Shown: positions 26,030-36,773, numbered from the stretch's first letter. The stretch: 42,628 bases of DNA from Coemansia sp. RSA 922 (GCA_027577415.1 JANBQS010000062.1:1-42628), one strand, 5' to 3'. Numbers and translations: made by a program. The notes: generated by a model not told the origin, from the letters alone.

Positions 26030-27844
26030 ATGCAGCCAATTTCGCCGAGCACGGCTGACTATATACAGTCGGCCAAGGCAGGGATAGAGTCCTTAGAGTA
26101 CATTGATGACCTGATACGGGAGTACCTGCTCTTTCGAGGGTTCAAAGACACACTCAAGGCGTTGGAGGAGGATCTCGAAGGAGACCATGACAAGGGATTC
26201 CACGCAGAAAAGATTGTAGACGAACTCCTGGGTATGGCCACTGGCTTGGATGCCGACGGCTTGCTCGAGTACTGGAAGTATTTGTCGTATCGGTTCTTTT
26301 CACACTTGAGTCCAAAGTACCACCGCACGACTCGCATGTTTGAAAAGAGGCTCATTAGGCTATTCCTGGTTAGTGCCGTAAACGCCAACAAGCGGGAAAA
26401 GATTCGTCAGTTCATGGACAAGCACGGCAAGGCGCTCGGACAGCAAGGCGGAGGAGACTGGATTCCGTGGCTCGGCTTGGAGTATGTAGATGAGCCAAGT
26501 TTGCGGTCAGAGTTTGCGGCACACTTTAGCGACGACTGGCTTGTAAGCTTGAAATCAGCCTTGACAGACTTTATCCAGACGGTGTTCCCCGCTATGGCTG
26601 TGCCACGTATCATGCTATTTGACAAGGATCGGAGAGAACGCGAGGCTCTTCAGCGCAGGCTCAAAAGCTACGAGGAGCAACTTAATGGCGAGACCAAGAT
26701 CAAGGCGCTAGAGCTGAGCTGTATGTCCTCTGCTCTTGTCGAAGACCATATCGGAGGCGTGGCAGTTGCGCGGAGTCCCAATTTGAATCCCGCAGCCGCC
26801 GAGCTGGAGGCGGATAGCATTGCCGCCATCGACCAGTCACTGGGCGTTATCCAAACCTCCGAGCCTTCCAGTATGCTTAAAATCAGCCAGGAGGAAGTGT
26901 TTTTAGAGCACAACTCGGGAATCAGCTTGGCAAAGTTCTCGCCAACGGGTACGCTGATTGCAAGTTATGACGACGAGTGCATTTTGAAGATCTGGTCGCC
27001 CGACTTGACGTCGACGGCGCCCAAGTTAAAGAACGAGCTCGATTTTACGGTAAACGCAATGGCATGGGACAAAAAGCACGCGCACTTGCTCTATCTGTAT
27101 GACGATGACGGCTACTTACACACACTCAACACAAACACGAATCTTATGAGCCGGCAGTTGCTGCTTGAGCGGCGGCATCCATGGATCCAGAGTATGCAGG
27201 CTAGCTCAGCCAGCTCTACACTGCTGACGGTCTGCTCATCCAAACCTGAGGCGACGTCCGATCTTTTAGTGCATATATGGGACGCCAATGCGAATAAAAC
27301 TATCGCCTCAAAGCGCCTTTCGCCAGGTGCAGAGTCGCACGGAGTCTGCGCAGCGCTTAACCACAACGGAAACCTGGCGGCACTTGCATTCAACACGGGA
27401 CACGTACGCTTGCTTGATACGCGCATTTTGGAGACGGTGGCCTCGATAAGCACAAAGCAAAAGGGACTATGCTCAGCCGAGTTTAGTCTGGATGAAGATT
27501 CCCTGATGGTAGTCACCGAGACTGGCGGGCTGACACAGTGGTCTCTTAGGAAGGACAGCCAAATGACCGCCGAATCGAGTCTGGGCATAGGGGCTGCGGA
27601 TGGTGGACCAGTCTCTGCCGATTCGCGCTTGGACTACGAAAGGGTCGCGTTTACGCCAGACAGGGAAAACATTGTCATTGCTCCCAAGGACCAGTGCCTG
27701 GTGTTCAACGTCGATTCAGCGGCGCTCACGGACACGATGCGACGGCACAAGGGTTTGGTCTCGTGCGTCGACTTTGTTGCTGACCGCTCGCTGTCTGCTA
27801 GCGAAGACGGCACAATTCGTGTCGCACGCTACCGCAAGGTGTGA
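26030..27844 (+). CDS. WDR91-like WD40 protein, endosomal PI3P regulation
   Basis: 604 aa, intronless. Animal WDR91 (SORF-1) acts with WDR81 and Rab7 to lower PI3-kinase activity during endosome maturation. Here the N-terminus has the LisH-like family block YIDDLIREYLLFRGFKDTLK (residues 24-43), then EYWKYLSYRFFSHLSPKYH and LIRLFLVSAVNANKREKIRQ, strong matches to WDR91. A coiled coil (about 205-225) is followed by a seven-blade WD40 propeller (about 285-600), with repeats such as HNSGISLAKFSPTGTLIASY and HKGLVSCVDFVADRSLSASE. Yeasts lack a clear orthologue. The role in this organism is inferred. Confidence 0.88.
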   Translation: MQPISPSTADYIQSAKAGIESLEYIDDLIREYLLFRGFKDTLKALEEDLEGDHDKGFHAEKIVDELLGMATGLDADGLLEYWKYLSYRFFSHLSPKYHRTTRMFEKRLIRLFLVSAVNANKREKIRQFMDKHGKALGQQGGGDWIPWLGLEYVDEPSLRSEFAAHFSDDWLVSLKSALTDFIQTVFPAMAVPRIMLFDKDRREREALQRRLKSYEEQLNGETKIKALELSCMSSALVEDHIGGVAVARSPNLNPAAAELEADSIAAIDQSLGVIQTSEPSSMLKISQEEVFLEHNSGISLAKFSPTGTLIASYDDECILKIWSPDLTSTAPKLKNELDFTVNAMAWDKKHAHLLYLYDDDGYLHTLNTNTNLMSRQLLLERRHPWIQSMQASSASSTLLTVCSSKPEATSDLLVHIWDANANKTIASKRLSPGAESHGVCAALNHNGNLAALAFNTGHVRLLDTRILETVASISTKQKGLCSAEFSLDEDSLMVVTETGGLTQWSLRKDSQMTAESSLGIGAADGGPVSADSRLDYERVAFTPDRENIVIAPKDQCLVFNVDSAALTDTMRRHKGLVSCVDFVADRSLSASEDGTIRVARYRKV

Positions 27845-28133
27845 GAGCCCTTCTTCTCTTTGGCCACAAGGCACAAAGTGCATTGTAATCCCCTGCCAAG
27901 CCAAATCAGGAATATGTGTTCTTTCTTGACCAGTGACGTGCCAACAGCGCTTGCCAAGCCCACCCCTCAGAAGTGCGCGAGTATGCCTTCCCGCTTCTCT
28001 CTTCAATTGCATTCAAGCTTTTACTTTATTTTCTAAGCGCTTTTTTTTGTTACATTTATATTTTCGTACTTTACTGACGCCTTTGAGCCACATACTTTTT
28101 AGCTACAACTACTAGCAACACCACGACTACAGT

Positions 28134-30425
28134 ATGGATGAGCAACTCATCAAGACCGTAAACAAATTGCAGGATGCATTTGCCACCGTTGGCGTGCACA
28201 ACCCTGTCGACCTGCCGCAAATCGTCGTCATTGGAAGGTAAGCATGCTTTGCTGGTCCATGTGTCCAAGATGCGTGTTCCTCATGTGTAATGCATAATAG
28301 CAGGTCCTTGTCATACTAATGTGAAACACACACGCCTTTTTGTACCATTGTTACTTGTAGTCAAAGCAGCGGAAAGAGCTCAGTGCTCGAGAACATTGTC
28401 GGTCGCGATTTTTTGCCGCGCGGAACTGGTATTGTGACTCGTCGTCCGCTAGTGCTGCAGCTGATCAACCGCCCCGCAAAGTCAGCTCCCAAGGAGAATG
28501 GCGACGTCAACGAAGTGAAGGGAGAAGGCAAGTAGACGGAGAGTGCGTGGGCTATAAAGCCGAAGTGTTGCCATGCCAGATTGGTTACTAATGATGACTC
28601 TGGATATATATGCTCGATGTTTATCAGTGTAGAAAACCCTGACGAGTGGGGCGAGTTCCTGCACTTGCCAGGCAAAAAGTTCTTCAACTTTGACGAGATC
28701 CGCCAAGAGATCATTCAAGACACGGATAGGAAGACGGGCAAGAACCTGGGTATCTCGCCTGTGCCCATCAACTTGCGTATTTTTTCGCCCAACGTGCTGA
28801 CTCTGACATTGGTTGATCTGCCCGGCCTGACTAAGGTCCCCGTCGGCGACCAGCCAAAGGACATTGAGCGTCAGATCCGGGAGATGATCATGGCATACAT
28901 CACCAAGCCTAATGCCATCATCCTGGCGGTCACGGCAGCCAACACGGATCTTGCCAACTCGGACGGTCTGAAGCTGGCGCGCGATGTCGACCCAGAAGGT
29001 ACGCGAACCATTGGTGTCTTGACAAAGGTTGACCTGATGGACAAGGGCACGGATGTTATCGATATCTTGGCAGGGCGCGTTATCCCGCTGCGTATTGGCT
29101 ACGTGCCTGTTGTCAACCGTGGCCAGAAGGACATTGAGAACAAGCGGAGCATTCACTCGGCGCTGGACGCAGAGCGCAGCTTTTTCGAGAACCACGTGTC
29201 GTACCAGAACAAGGCCCAGTACTGCGGAACGCCCTTCTTGGCTCGCAAGCTAAGCGTGGTCCTCATGCACCACATCAAGGCCAACTTGCCCGAGATCAAG
29301 GCCAAGATCTCGGCGGCACTCGTAAAGTACATGAGTGAGCTCGAGCAGCTCGGCGATCCGCTGACGGACGCGGCAGGGCAGGCAGCCAACACGACGCTCA
29401 GCATTATTACCGAGTTTTGCAATGACTTCCGAAGCTCCTTGGAGGGCCAGTCGACGGATCTCTCGACATATGAGCTATACGGTGGTGCGCGAATCAACTT
29501 TGTGTTCAACGAAATCTTTTGCAATGGCATAAAGTCGATTGACCCACTGGAGCACGTCAAGGACACTGACATTCGCACGATCTTGTACAACTCGTCGGGC
29601 TCGTCGCCATCGCTGTTTGTGGACACTAACGCGTTCAAGGTCATTGTCAAGCAGCAGATCAAGCGACTAGAGGACCCCAGCCTCAGGTGTGTGACGATGG
29701 TGTACGACGAGCTTGTGCGCATTATCAACCAGCTGCTAGGCAAATCCAACTTTAGGCGCTTCCCGCAGCTCCGCGACCAGTTCAACTTGGTGGTTATCAC
29801 GTTCCTTAAGAATGCCATGATCCCGACCAACAAGCTCGTGCAGGACCTGGTCGCCATGGAGCAGTGCTACATCAACACGGCACACCCTGACTTTACCAAC
29901 GGACAGCGCGCCTTTGCCATTGTCAACGATCGCATGCATCCGCCCAAGCCCATTCAGCCTGGCGCGCCGCCCACCGGTCGTCCGTCGATGGCGATGACTG
30001 CCAACGAGCGGTCGTTGGACGACGAGATGAACCTGAACAAGGACGCCGGGTTCTTTGGCTCGTTCTGGCAGAACAAGAACAAAAAGAAGACGATGACGAT
30101 GGAGCCGCCACCACAAGTTCTCAAGGCCTCCGGCACGCTGTCTGAGCGCGAGCAGCAGGAGACCGAAGTCATCAAGCTGCTGATCCAGTCGTACTTTAAC
30201 ATTGTCAAGCGCACGGCTATCGACATGGTGCCCAAGTCGATCATGTTCAAACTGGTGTGCTTTGCCATGGATGGTCTGCAGAGGGAGCTGCTCAAGGAGC
30301 TGTATAACCCAGAGGCCCTGTTGGATCTGCTCAAGGAGAGCGAGAGCACGATTGCCCGCCGAAACGAGTGCAAGAAGATGATTGAGGCGCTCAAGAAGGC
30401 TGACATTATCGTGTCGTCCGTCTAA
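28134..30425 (+). CDS. VPS1: Dynamin-like GTPase Vps1
   Basis: Membrane-scission GTPase acting at Golgi, endosomes and peroxisomes. Exons 28134-28237, 28361-28527 and 28633-30425 give 687 aa, near yeast Vps1 (704). The P-loop GSQSSGKSS (34-42) spans the first junction, followed by switch [40 protein letters not shown], the stalk, a variable insert with [11 protein letters not shown], and the GED with [20 protein letters not shown]. The second intron is best read as GC-AG, AAG|GCAAGT to GTGTAG (28528-28632). An alternative, GTAGAC at 28532 with TATCAG at 28627, also keeps the frame but has a poor donor. Vps1 is preferred over Dnm1 because of length and the insert sequence. Confidence 0.95.
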
Positions 30426-30785
30426 AGTTTACCCCCTTTTTCAAGTGTCCTTTTTCTTAAGCTATTTCTGACCTTCCTAACGTGTCTCCTTCCTTTCAAG
30501 CATTCAATTTAATCTATTATTTTCTGCTAAAACTGTACTCTGGAGAGTTTGGGGGGTTGGGCGGTGTTCGATTGTCTCTTGGCATGTACAATGCTCTCCG
30601 AGCATGGTGTGGCTGTCGCGTAAACTCTTTTCTCTTCTGCTTATTTCCGTTTCTTTATATATATTTTTTGCATTTTACTTGTCAAATTCCCAATCTCTCA
30701 CTTTGCACTGTTTTTCAAGGGCTCGTGTGCACTTGTCTTGTTTTATTTGCCTTAACAAAGCGAGGCTATACTACTTTTTCGAGCG
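30426..30785. other. Intergenic region, VPS1 3' end and CDK promoter
   Basis: 360 bp, strongly T- and pyrimidine-rich on the plus strand. Long pyrimidine tracts upstream of the ATG are common in this window. No gene or repeat is seen. Confidence 0.55.
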
Positions 30786-31886
30786 ATGGAGGGAAACTAC
30801 CAGCGGCTCGAGCACTTGGGAGAGGGAACATATGCGACGGTTTATAAGGGCAGGTCGCCCAGGGGCGAGATTGTGGCGCTGAAGGAGATACACCTGGATC
30901 CCGAGGAGGGCGCGCCGTCGACGGCTATTCGCGAGATATCGCTGATGAAGGAGCTGGACCACGAGAACGTCGTTAAGCTCCTGGACGTGGTGCATACAGA
31001 GACCAAGCTCATGCTGGTGTTTGAGTTTATGGACAAGGACCTCAAGCGGTATATGGACGCCAATGGAAACCATGGCGCACTACCGCCGCAGACAATCAAG
31101 CTGCTCATGTACCAGCTTCTCAAGGGCATCAAGTACTGCCACGAGATGCGCGTATTGCACAGAGACCTCAAGCCGCAGAACCTGCTCATCAATGCGCGCA
31201 ACCAGCTGAAGCTGGGGGACTTTGGCCTGGCGCGTGCCGTGGGTATCCCTGTGAATACATTCTCCAACGAGGTGGTTACGCTGTGGTACCGCGCTCCAGA
31301 TGTGCTACTGGGGTCGCGCAACTACACGACCACAATTGACATCTGGTCGGCTGGGTGTATCATGGCCGAGATGTTTACTGGGCGGCCCCTTTTCGCCGGA
31401 TCGAGCAACGACGACCAGCTAATAAAGATATTCCGCATCATGGGGACGCCGTCGGAGGCTACATGGCACGGCGTATCGCAGCTCAGCAATTGGAAGAACA
31501 ACTTTCCGCCCTACCCGCCGCAGAGGTTCGAGCAGCAATTGCCCCAGATGGATCCCTATGCGATCGACTTGCTCAAGAAGCTGCTAGTGTATGACCCTAA
31601 TCTGAGATGGGAGGCGGCGCGCTGTCTGACGCACCCGTATTTCCAGGACCTGTGGCAGCCGCCCGTACCTCAGCACTCTCTGCAGATGCCCGCTCACATG
31701 CACGAGCAGCAACAGCTCCAGCAGCTCCACATGCAGCAGCAGTACCAGCACCAGCAGAACATGCGCCTTCAGCTGCAGCAACAGCAGCAGCAGCAGTACC
31801 AGCAACAACAGCACCAGCATCCGCAGTACCCGCAGGGAATGAATCCGCATCAGCAACACCCTCAAGGGCCGCCTTACCAGCAATAG
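30786..31886 (+). CDS. PHO85: Pho85/CDK5-type cyclin-dependent kinase with Q/H-rich tail
   Basis: Ser/Thr kinase activated by cyclins, controlling phosphate response, cell cycle and polarity in yeast. 366 aa, intronless. Residues 1-290 form a kinase: [12 protein letters not shown] (11-22), K33, cyclin-binding helix PSTAIRE (44-50), HRDLKPQN (125-132), DFG (145-147) and [28 protein letters not shown] is the Pho85-specific activation loop, with Ser160 in place of the Cdc2 Thr. The last 70 residues are Gln, His, Met and Pro rich (CAG/CAA runs from about 31690 to 31880), an extension not present in S. cerevisiae Pho85. The ATG at 30786 lies directly before the kinase start. Confidence 0.96.
   Translation: MEGNYQRLEHLGEGTYATVYKGRSPRGEIVALKEIHLDPEEGAPSTAIREISLMKELDHENVVKLLDVVHTETKLMLVFEFMDKDLKRYMDANGNHGALPPQTIKLLMYQLLKGIKYCHEMRVLHRDLKPQNLLINARNQLKLGDFGLARAVGIPVNTFSNEVVTLWYRAPDVLLGSRNYTTTIDIWSAGCIMAEMFTGRPLFAGSSNDDQLIKIFRIMGTPSEATWHGVSQLSNWKNNFPPYPPQRFEQQLPQMDPYAIDLLKKLLVYDPNLRWEAARCLTHPYFQDLWQPPVPQHSLQMPAHMHEQQQLQQLHMQQQYQHQQNMRLQLQQQQQQQYQQQQHQHPQYPQGMNPHQQHPQGPPYQQ
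31704..31857 (+). repeat. CAG/CAA-rich polyglutamine stretch
   Basis: Low-complexity CAG/CAA/CAC codons encode Q and H runs in the CDK tail, the longest being eight consecutive Gln codons at 31776-31799 (one run) and others nearby. Likely length-variable. Confidence 0.7.
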
Positions 31887-32010
31887 TCTCGATTCATATT
31901 AAATTAAATAATTAAAGCTTTGGTCTATCTTTTGACGTGTGGATCGTTCAAACGATTATTTTTTCCATCACCTTTGCAACTTTTTCTCTATCATTTTCTC
32001 GAAATCGGTC

Positions 32011-32541
32011 ATGTTTTCCATTGCTAGAAACGTTATCACACAGCGGTTTGCTACCCGCGCATATGCGGCTCGTGCAATTTACGTTGCCAATCTGAGCCCC
32101 GCGACTGACGAGACCAAGATGCGCGAAGTGTTTGGCAAGTACGGCAATATCATCGGCATGCGCTTTGGCGAGGGCAACAACTCGTACAAATACGCTCACA
32201 TTTACTTTGGCGCGGGCCAGGTACCGGAAAGCGAGACGAACGTGTTCATGTACACGCGCGATCACGAGGCCACGGCTGATGAGATCCTGGAGGTGGACAC
32301 TTCTGTGCAAAAGGCAGTGGAGGAGAACCAGTCGATTACCGTCGACGACAATCTGCTGGTGGTGCGTAGCGCGCTGTACCGTGTTGCGGACGATAAGAAG
32401 CCCGTTCGGATGGACCGCGCCCCACAGAAGGCCGCTCAGGATGTGAATGCATTCAACCGGGGCTATTTTGCTGGGTACCGCAAGGGCGTTGAGGACGGCC
32501 ACAAAATGACCAAAAATCCTAGTGGAAACGCCTCGTCGTAG
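32011..32541 (+). CDS. Mitochondrial RRM-like protein with four-tetrad Gly tail (family member C)
   Basis: 176 aa, intronless, unknown function. The ATG at 32011 starts a basic presequence (MFSIARNVITQRFATRAYAA) resembling that of the protein at 4799-5389 (both MF, Arg-rich, TQR). RRM: RNP2-like AIYVAN (22-27), RNP1-like YKYAHIYFG (59-67), then an insertion (about 68-92, including ATADEI) before helix 2, as in the two relatives at 4799-6245. A basic linker leads to the tail at 148-163 (32452-32499): FNRG, YFAG, YRKG, VEDG. Its tandem neighbour 234 bp downstream carries the same tail without the RRM. Confidence 0.88.
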   Translation: MFSIARNVITQRFATRAYAARAIYVANLSPATDETKMREVFGKYGNIIGMRFGEGNNSYKYAHIYFGAGQVPESETNVFMYTRDHEATADEILEVDTSVQKAVEENQSITVDDNLLVVRSALYRVADDKKPVRMDRAPQKAAQDVNAFNRGYFAGYRKGVEDGHKMTKNPSGNASS

Positions 32542-32775
32542 AAACTACATTGATGACATTGGTTAGCATCGAGGATTTCTACTTTTTAAATATATATACC
32601 AGCAAATTTTTCAGACTAGCATTTGCCCATATCAGCTGTTTTTCTTTCCATGGCAGACTCGTCATCTTTTTATTTTATTTTTTTGATCTGTACAGCACTT
32701 TTCGGAATACATCTTGTATATCGTTTGTATATTTTGGAGGAAATACTACTGCGGCTCTAAGCACCTGGTTTAGAC

Positions 32776-33108
32776 ATGTGGATGGCTTCAAGAAAGGTGG
32801 CGGTCGGATGGCGGATGGCCAGGCGTTGTATTGAGACAACGGGTGCTCGGAAACAACGAGCCATGTCCAGCGACAGGCGCATTGCTAGCGATGGTAACGA
32901 CAACTGTCAAAAAGCCAGTTTATCTGGTCATAACAGGGATGACAGTAAGCTTGGGGATGCAAAGGCACAGCAAGCCGAGGCAGAAATTATTGGATATGAC
33001 GCTGGGTTCCGGGACGGGTACATGGCCGGGTTTGACCATGGGCATGGGTACCTAGAGTCTATTTTGAACTCGAGAAGGAAGCAGATGCAAAAACAGACGC
33101 AGGATTAA
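32776..33108 (+). CDS. Mitochondrial protein with four-tetrad Gly tail, no RRM (family member D)
   Basis: 110 aa. The ATG at 32776 gives a basic start (MWMASRKVAVGWRMARRCIE then TTGARKQR), a plausible mitochondrial presequence. Residues 30-70 are polar and look disordered; no RRM is present. The tail at 74-89 (32995-33042) reads YDAG, FRDG, YMAG, FDHG, then HGYLESILNSRR. The shared tail and tandem placement after the RRM member at 32011-32541 indicate common descent or functional coupling. An intron joining the two into one gene seems unlikely because of the upstream stop and the new presequence. It could be a degraded copy, but the tail is perfectly kept. Confidence 0.75.
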   Translation: MWMASRKVAVGWRMARRCIETTGARKQRAMSSDRRIASDGNDNCQKASLSGHNRDDSKLGDAKAQQAEAEIIGYDAGFRDGYMAGFDHGHGYLESILNSRRKQMQKQTQD

Positions 33109-33358
33109 TGCAAGAATCCTTGGAATTATCTAGCCCCAAGAGCCCAGATCCATGGGGCCATGGTGACGTCTCTTTCTTTTTCTTTTCTTCAATTTCCTGC
33201 GATATATATATTTTAATTCTACGTAGTTGTAATATTTTCTCTCTCTCTCTCTTTTGTGGCCTTTACACTTTTGCGCTACGCACCTTATTTGGCATTACTG
33301 AGCGCTGGACCCAGTAGTGGTTTGGACAAGTGCATTTAGTGAGCGATAATTTACACAA

Positions 33359-36300
33359 ATGCCCGAGGTGGCAAGGTAAGCACAAGGAGAGTAGACATAC
33401 TGGTCTAGGCAACGGGGCGGCAATGCCAGAAGCCAACGTAAATCAGGTCGATTCCTATATGTATACTAATTGCGTACTATGTGTTGGGGTGCTCTACTTT
33501 CACTCAATGTAGGACGCTCAAGGTGACAGGCAAGTTCAGCATGGCAAAGAGCCTTAGTAGGGCCAGGCGGATAGTGCGAGAAGAGGAGAGGGAGGGTGTG
33601 TCACAACAGTTGAGGAGAACTGACAGACACACATGCTCACACAAAGTCCCAAGACTCACAAAGAACCTTCTCCTCACCTGCGTTAAAGTGCCCGAAACCC
33701 TATGCTCAAAAACGGAGGTCTTGGCACTAATATGTATGTGTGTATGCGTTTGCTTATTCGAGCGGTGTAGTCCTTGCGGCCGACAACCTGTACAAGCGCG
33801 AGCTGTTCCGTAAGTACACCCACAAAGCGTCCTTTTGGAGCATATACTTGGGGATATGCTCATCTTTGAGCGTCGCATACTTACTAACCAGCACAAAGGA
33901 AATGTAGGTTTGCCAGATCCTTTTGTGGTGCTCACCGTGGACGGAGCGCAGACCCAGACAACAAAGGCACTCAAGCGCACGTTAGCGCCATACTGGAACG
34001 AAACGTTCGAAGTTGAGGTCAAGTCGTCCAGCGTCATCACAGCGCAGGTGTTTGACCAGCGCAAGTTTAAGAAGCGCGGGCAGGGATTCTTGGGTGTTAT
34101 AAATGTCCAGGTCAGCCAGCACATCAACGTCGCAGCTGGCGGCGAGGCCATGGTGACGCAGGACCTCAGGAACTCTAATAACAGTGATCCGGTACAGGGC
34201 CGGCTGGCTGTGCAGTTCCGTGTTGTATCGTCAGCGCCATCGGCTGAGTCAGGGTAAGTACATGAGTGTGTCAGCAAGTAAGCCAAGGTGGATTTTTTTT
34301 TGGGTTGCCTGGGCCCTGCTTTCTATTTTAATTCGGTGCTGCAAAAAGCCTGCGGCCCGCACTCCCCACTCCCGCCCTCAAAACAAATGTTTCCAGTCAA
34401 GGGCCACAAAAAAGGGGGAGGGGCTGGCCCTCATCTTTTCTTTTCTCCTTCCCTTTTGTTTTATCCTGCAACCTCGTCTCTCTTTCGCGTCCAATTGCTC
34501 GCATTTTTAAAGCACAAATGTTTTCCACGCTGTTTTCCCGAAGCAAAAACAATAGGGACGCAGCGCGGAATGCTGCCGCCGCCGCCGCCGCCGCTCGCAC
34601 ACACCCACCAGCGAGCTCTAGTGAAGTTAACGCTCCACCGCCGCCACAACCGCCTCGCACTCCGGCCGCTGCTGCGACACCAAATACAGCGTCGTCGCAA
34701 GCAGCGCGCAATCCACCGCCAGCTTCGACTGGCGCGGCCAGTGCACAAGCAGCCAGCGCACATAACATTACAGAGTCGGGCGACGCGCTGCCGCAGGGGT
34801 GGGAGCAGCGTATCGACCACCTAGGGCGCGTTTACTATGTGGACCACAACACACGCACTACCACCTGGCGGAGACCAGGAGCAACCGGTGCCGCGCCTGC
34901 TATTGCGCCGACGGAGGGCGAGCGCCAGCGCCATATGAACCGCACCTTGCCTGACAACCTCACTACTATGCCGGCCACCAATGGCCCTCCTACGCCCAGT
35001 CGGCCGCCTGGCGCCACTGCTGCTGCTAGTGGTCCGAGTCCTCCGCCTGCTGGTAGCGCATCTCCGCCCGCAGCCGGCGCAAGCTCGGGAGCCGCACTGG
35101 GCCCGCTTCCGTCTGGATGGGAGCAGCGGTTCACTGCCGAGGGTCGTCCGTATTTTGTCAACCACATTGCGCGCACTACTACCTGGGACGACCCGCGCAT
35201 GAGGAGCAACCAAGCACCCAACACCAACCGCGCTGCTGCTGTCGCTGGTATCGCCGGCCAGACCGCATCGCGTCTGGGACCGCTGCCCTCTGGCTGGGAG
35301 ATGCGTCTCACTGCTCAAGGCCGCGTGTACTTTGTCGACCACAACACAAAAACGACAACTTGGGACGGTAAGTATCTGTGGTTTATATGCTTGGTGCTCT
35401 TTTGTAACTTTGGTCCTCGCCAGTGGCTTGATTTCTTTTCCTTGCTTGGCGGGGGGACTTCTATCGTGGAAGGTGGTGCGGCATTCCCTTTCCAAGCATC
35501 ACGTGGTTTGGTTTTCCCGCCAATTATGCTTGCCTTTCTTTTTTTTTGTAACGATAATGTCCACTAACTCTGTTTCCTTGTCTTTGGCTCTATAGACCCG
35601 CGCTTGCCCAGCAATCTCGACCAGAACGTGCCGCAGTACAAGCGTGACTTCCGTCGCAAGTACATATACTTTCGCTCACAGGCGGCTATGCGTCCAGTGC
35701 CCGGCCAGTGCCACATCAAGGTCGTGCGCGACAGCGTGTTTGAGAACTCGTACAACGAGGTCATGCGCGTTCCAGTGTCGGAGCTGAAGAAGCGACTGAT
35801 GATCAAGTTTGACGGCGAGGATGGCCTGGACTATGGCGGCGTGTCGCGCGAGTTCTTCTTTTTGCTGTCGCACGAGATGTTTAACCCTCAGTACTGTTTG
35901 TTCGAGTACTCGGCTCACGACACTTACACGTTGCAAATCAACCCGCATTCAGAGATTAACCCCGAGCACCTGAACTACTTTAGATTTATCGGCCGTACCA
36001 TGGGGTTGGCTATCTTCCACCGGCGCTTCCTCGACGCCTTCTTCACGTCGTCGTTCTACAAGATGATATTGAAGAAGCCCATCACGCTCGATGACATGCA
36101 GAGTGTCGACGCTGACATCCACCGCAGTCTCAAGTGGACGCTGGAGAACGACGTCAGCGACATGGGCTTTACGTTTACTGTCGACGATGACCACTTTGGC
36201 GAGCGCGTCGAGGTCGAGCTCAAGCCCGGTGGCAAGGACATTGACGTCACAGAGGAGAACAAGAAGGAGTTTGTTCAGCTCAGTATCCAATATCGCGTGT

Positions 36301-36773
36301 GCGACCGGATCAAGGAGCAGTTTGAGGCGTTCCAGGCTGGGTTCCACGAGCTGATTCCCGAGGATCTTATCCAGGTGTTTGACGAGCGCGAGCTGGAGCT
36401 GCTCATCGGTGGTCTGGCGGAGATTGACATGGACGACTGGAAGAAGAACACGGACTACCGTGGGTACACCGAGTCTGACCAGGTGGTGCAGTGGTTCTGG
36501 AAGTTTGTCACGGAGATGGATGCCGAGCACCAGACGCGTCTGCTGCAGTTTACTACGGGTACATCGCGAATCCCAGTCAACGGATTCAAGGACTTGCAGG
36601 GTAGCGACGGCCCGCGCCGATTCACAATTGAAAAGTCTGGCGATATCATTGCCCTGCCCAAGAGCCACACTTGCTTTAACCGCATTGACTTGCCGCCGTA
36701 CCCAGACTATGACACTTTGGCGTCAAAGCTCACGCTGGCTATCGAGAACACTGTTGGGTTTGCGCAAGAGTAA
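33359..36773 (+). CDS. RSP5: HECT-type ubiquitin ligase Rsp5/NEDD4
   Basis: E3 ligase for membrane-protein sorting and much else. Six exons: 33359-33375 (17 nt), 33513-33529 (17 nt), 33771-33809 (39 nt), 33908-34253, 34544-35367, 35596-36773; total 806 aa against 809 in yeast. Intron 2 starts GCAAGT; no GT donor gives the required phase. The joined N-terminus reads [20 protein letters not shown], matching yeast Rsp5, into a C2 domain ([22 protein letters not shown]). An Ala/Pro linker, then three WW domains: [60 protein letters not shown]. The HECT domain ends with catalytic Cys774 in [19 protein letters not shown]. The start of exon 5 is the least certain junction. Confidence 0.94.

Noticed and set aside
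28532..28627. GTAGAC donor with TATCAG acceptor for VPS1 intron 2
   Set aside because: It keeps the frame but the donor is much weaker than all others here; AAG|GCAAGT with GTGTAG is preferred. Not excluded without RNA data.
32542..32775. A missed RRM exon for the tail-only protein at 32776-33108
   Set aside because: The gap is A/T-rich with no RRM-like frame, and the ATG at 32776 starts a new presequence.
33239..33251. CT dinucleotide run
   Set aside because: Short simple repeat in a pyrimidine-rich promoter, common throughout the window.
34518..34543. ATG start at 34518 as the beginning of a separate WW-domain protein
   Set aside because: The upstream C2 exons join in phase at 34544 to give a complete 806-residue Rsp5; the ATG falls in the intron end.
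1..36773. Ubp3-, Ubc9-, RCHY1- and Rsp5-type genes as a ubiquitin gene cluster
   Set aside because: They are spread over 36 kb among unrelated genes on both strands; chance co-occurrence of common housekeeping genes.
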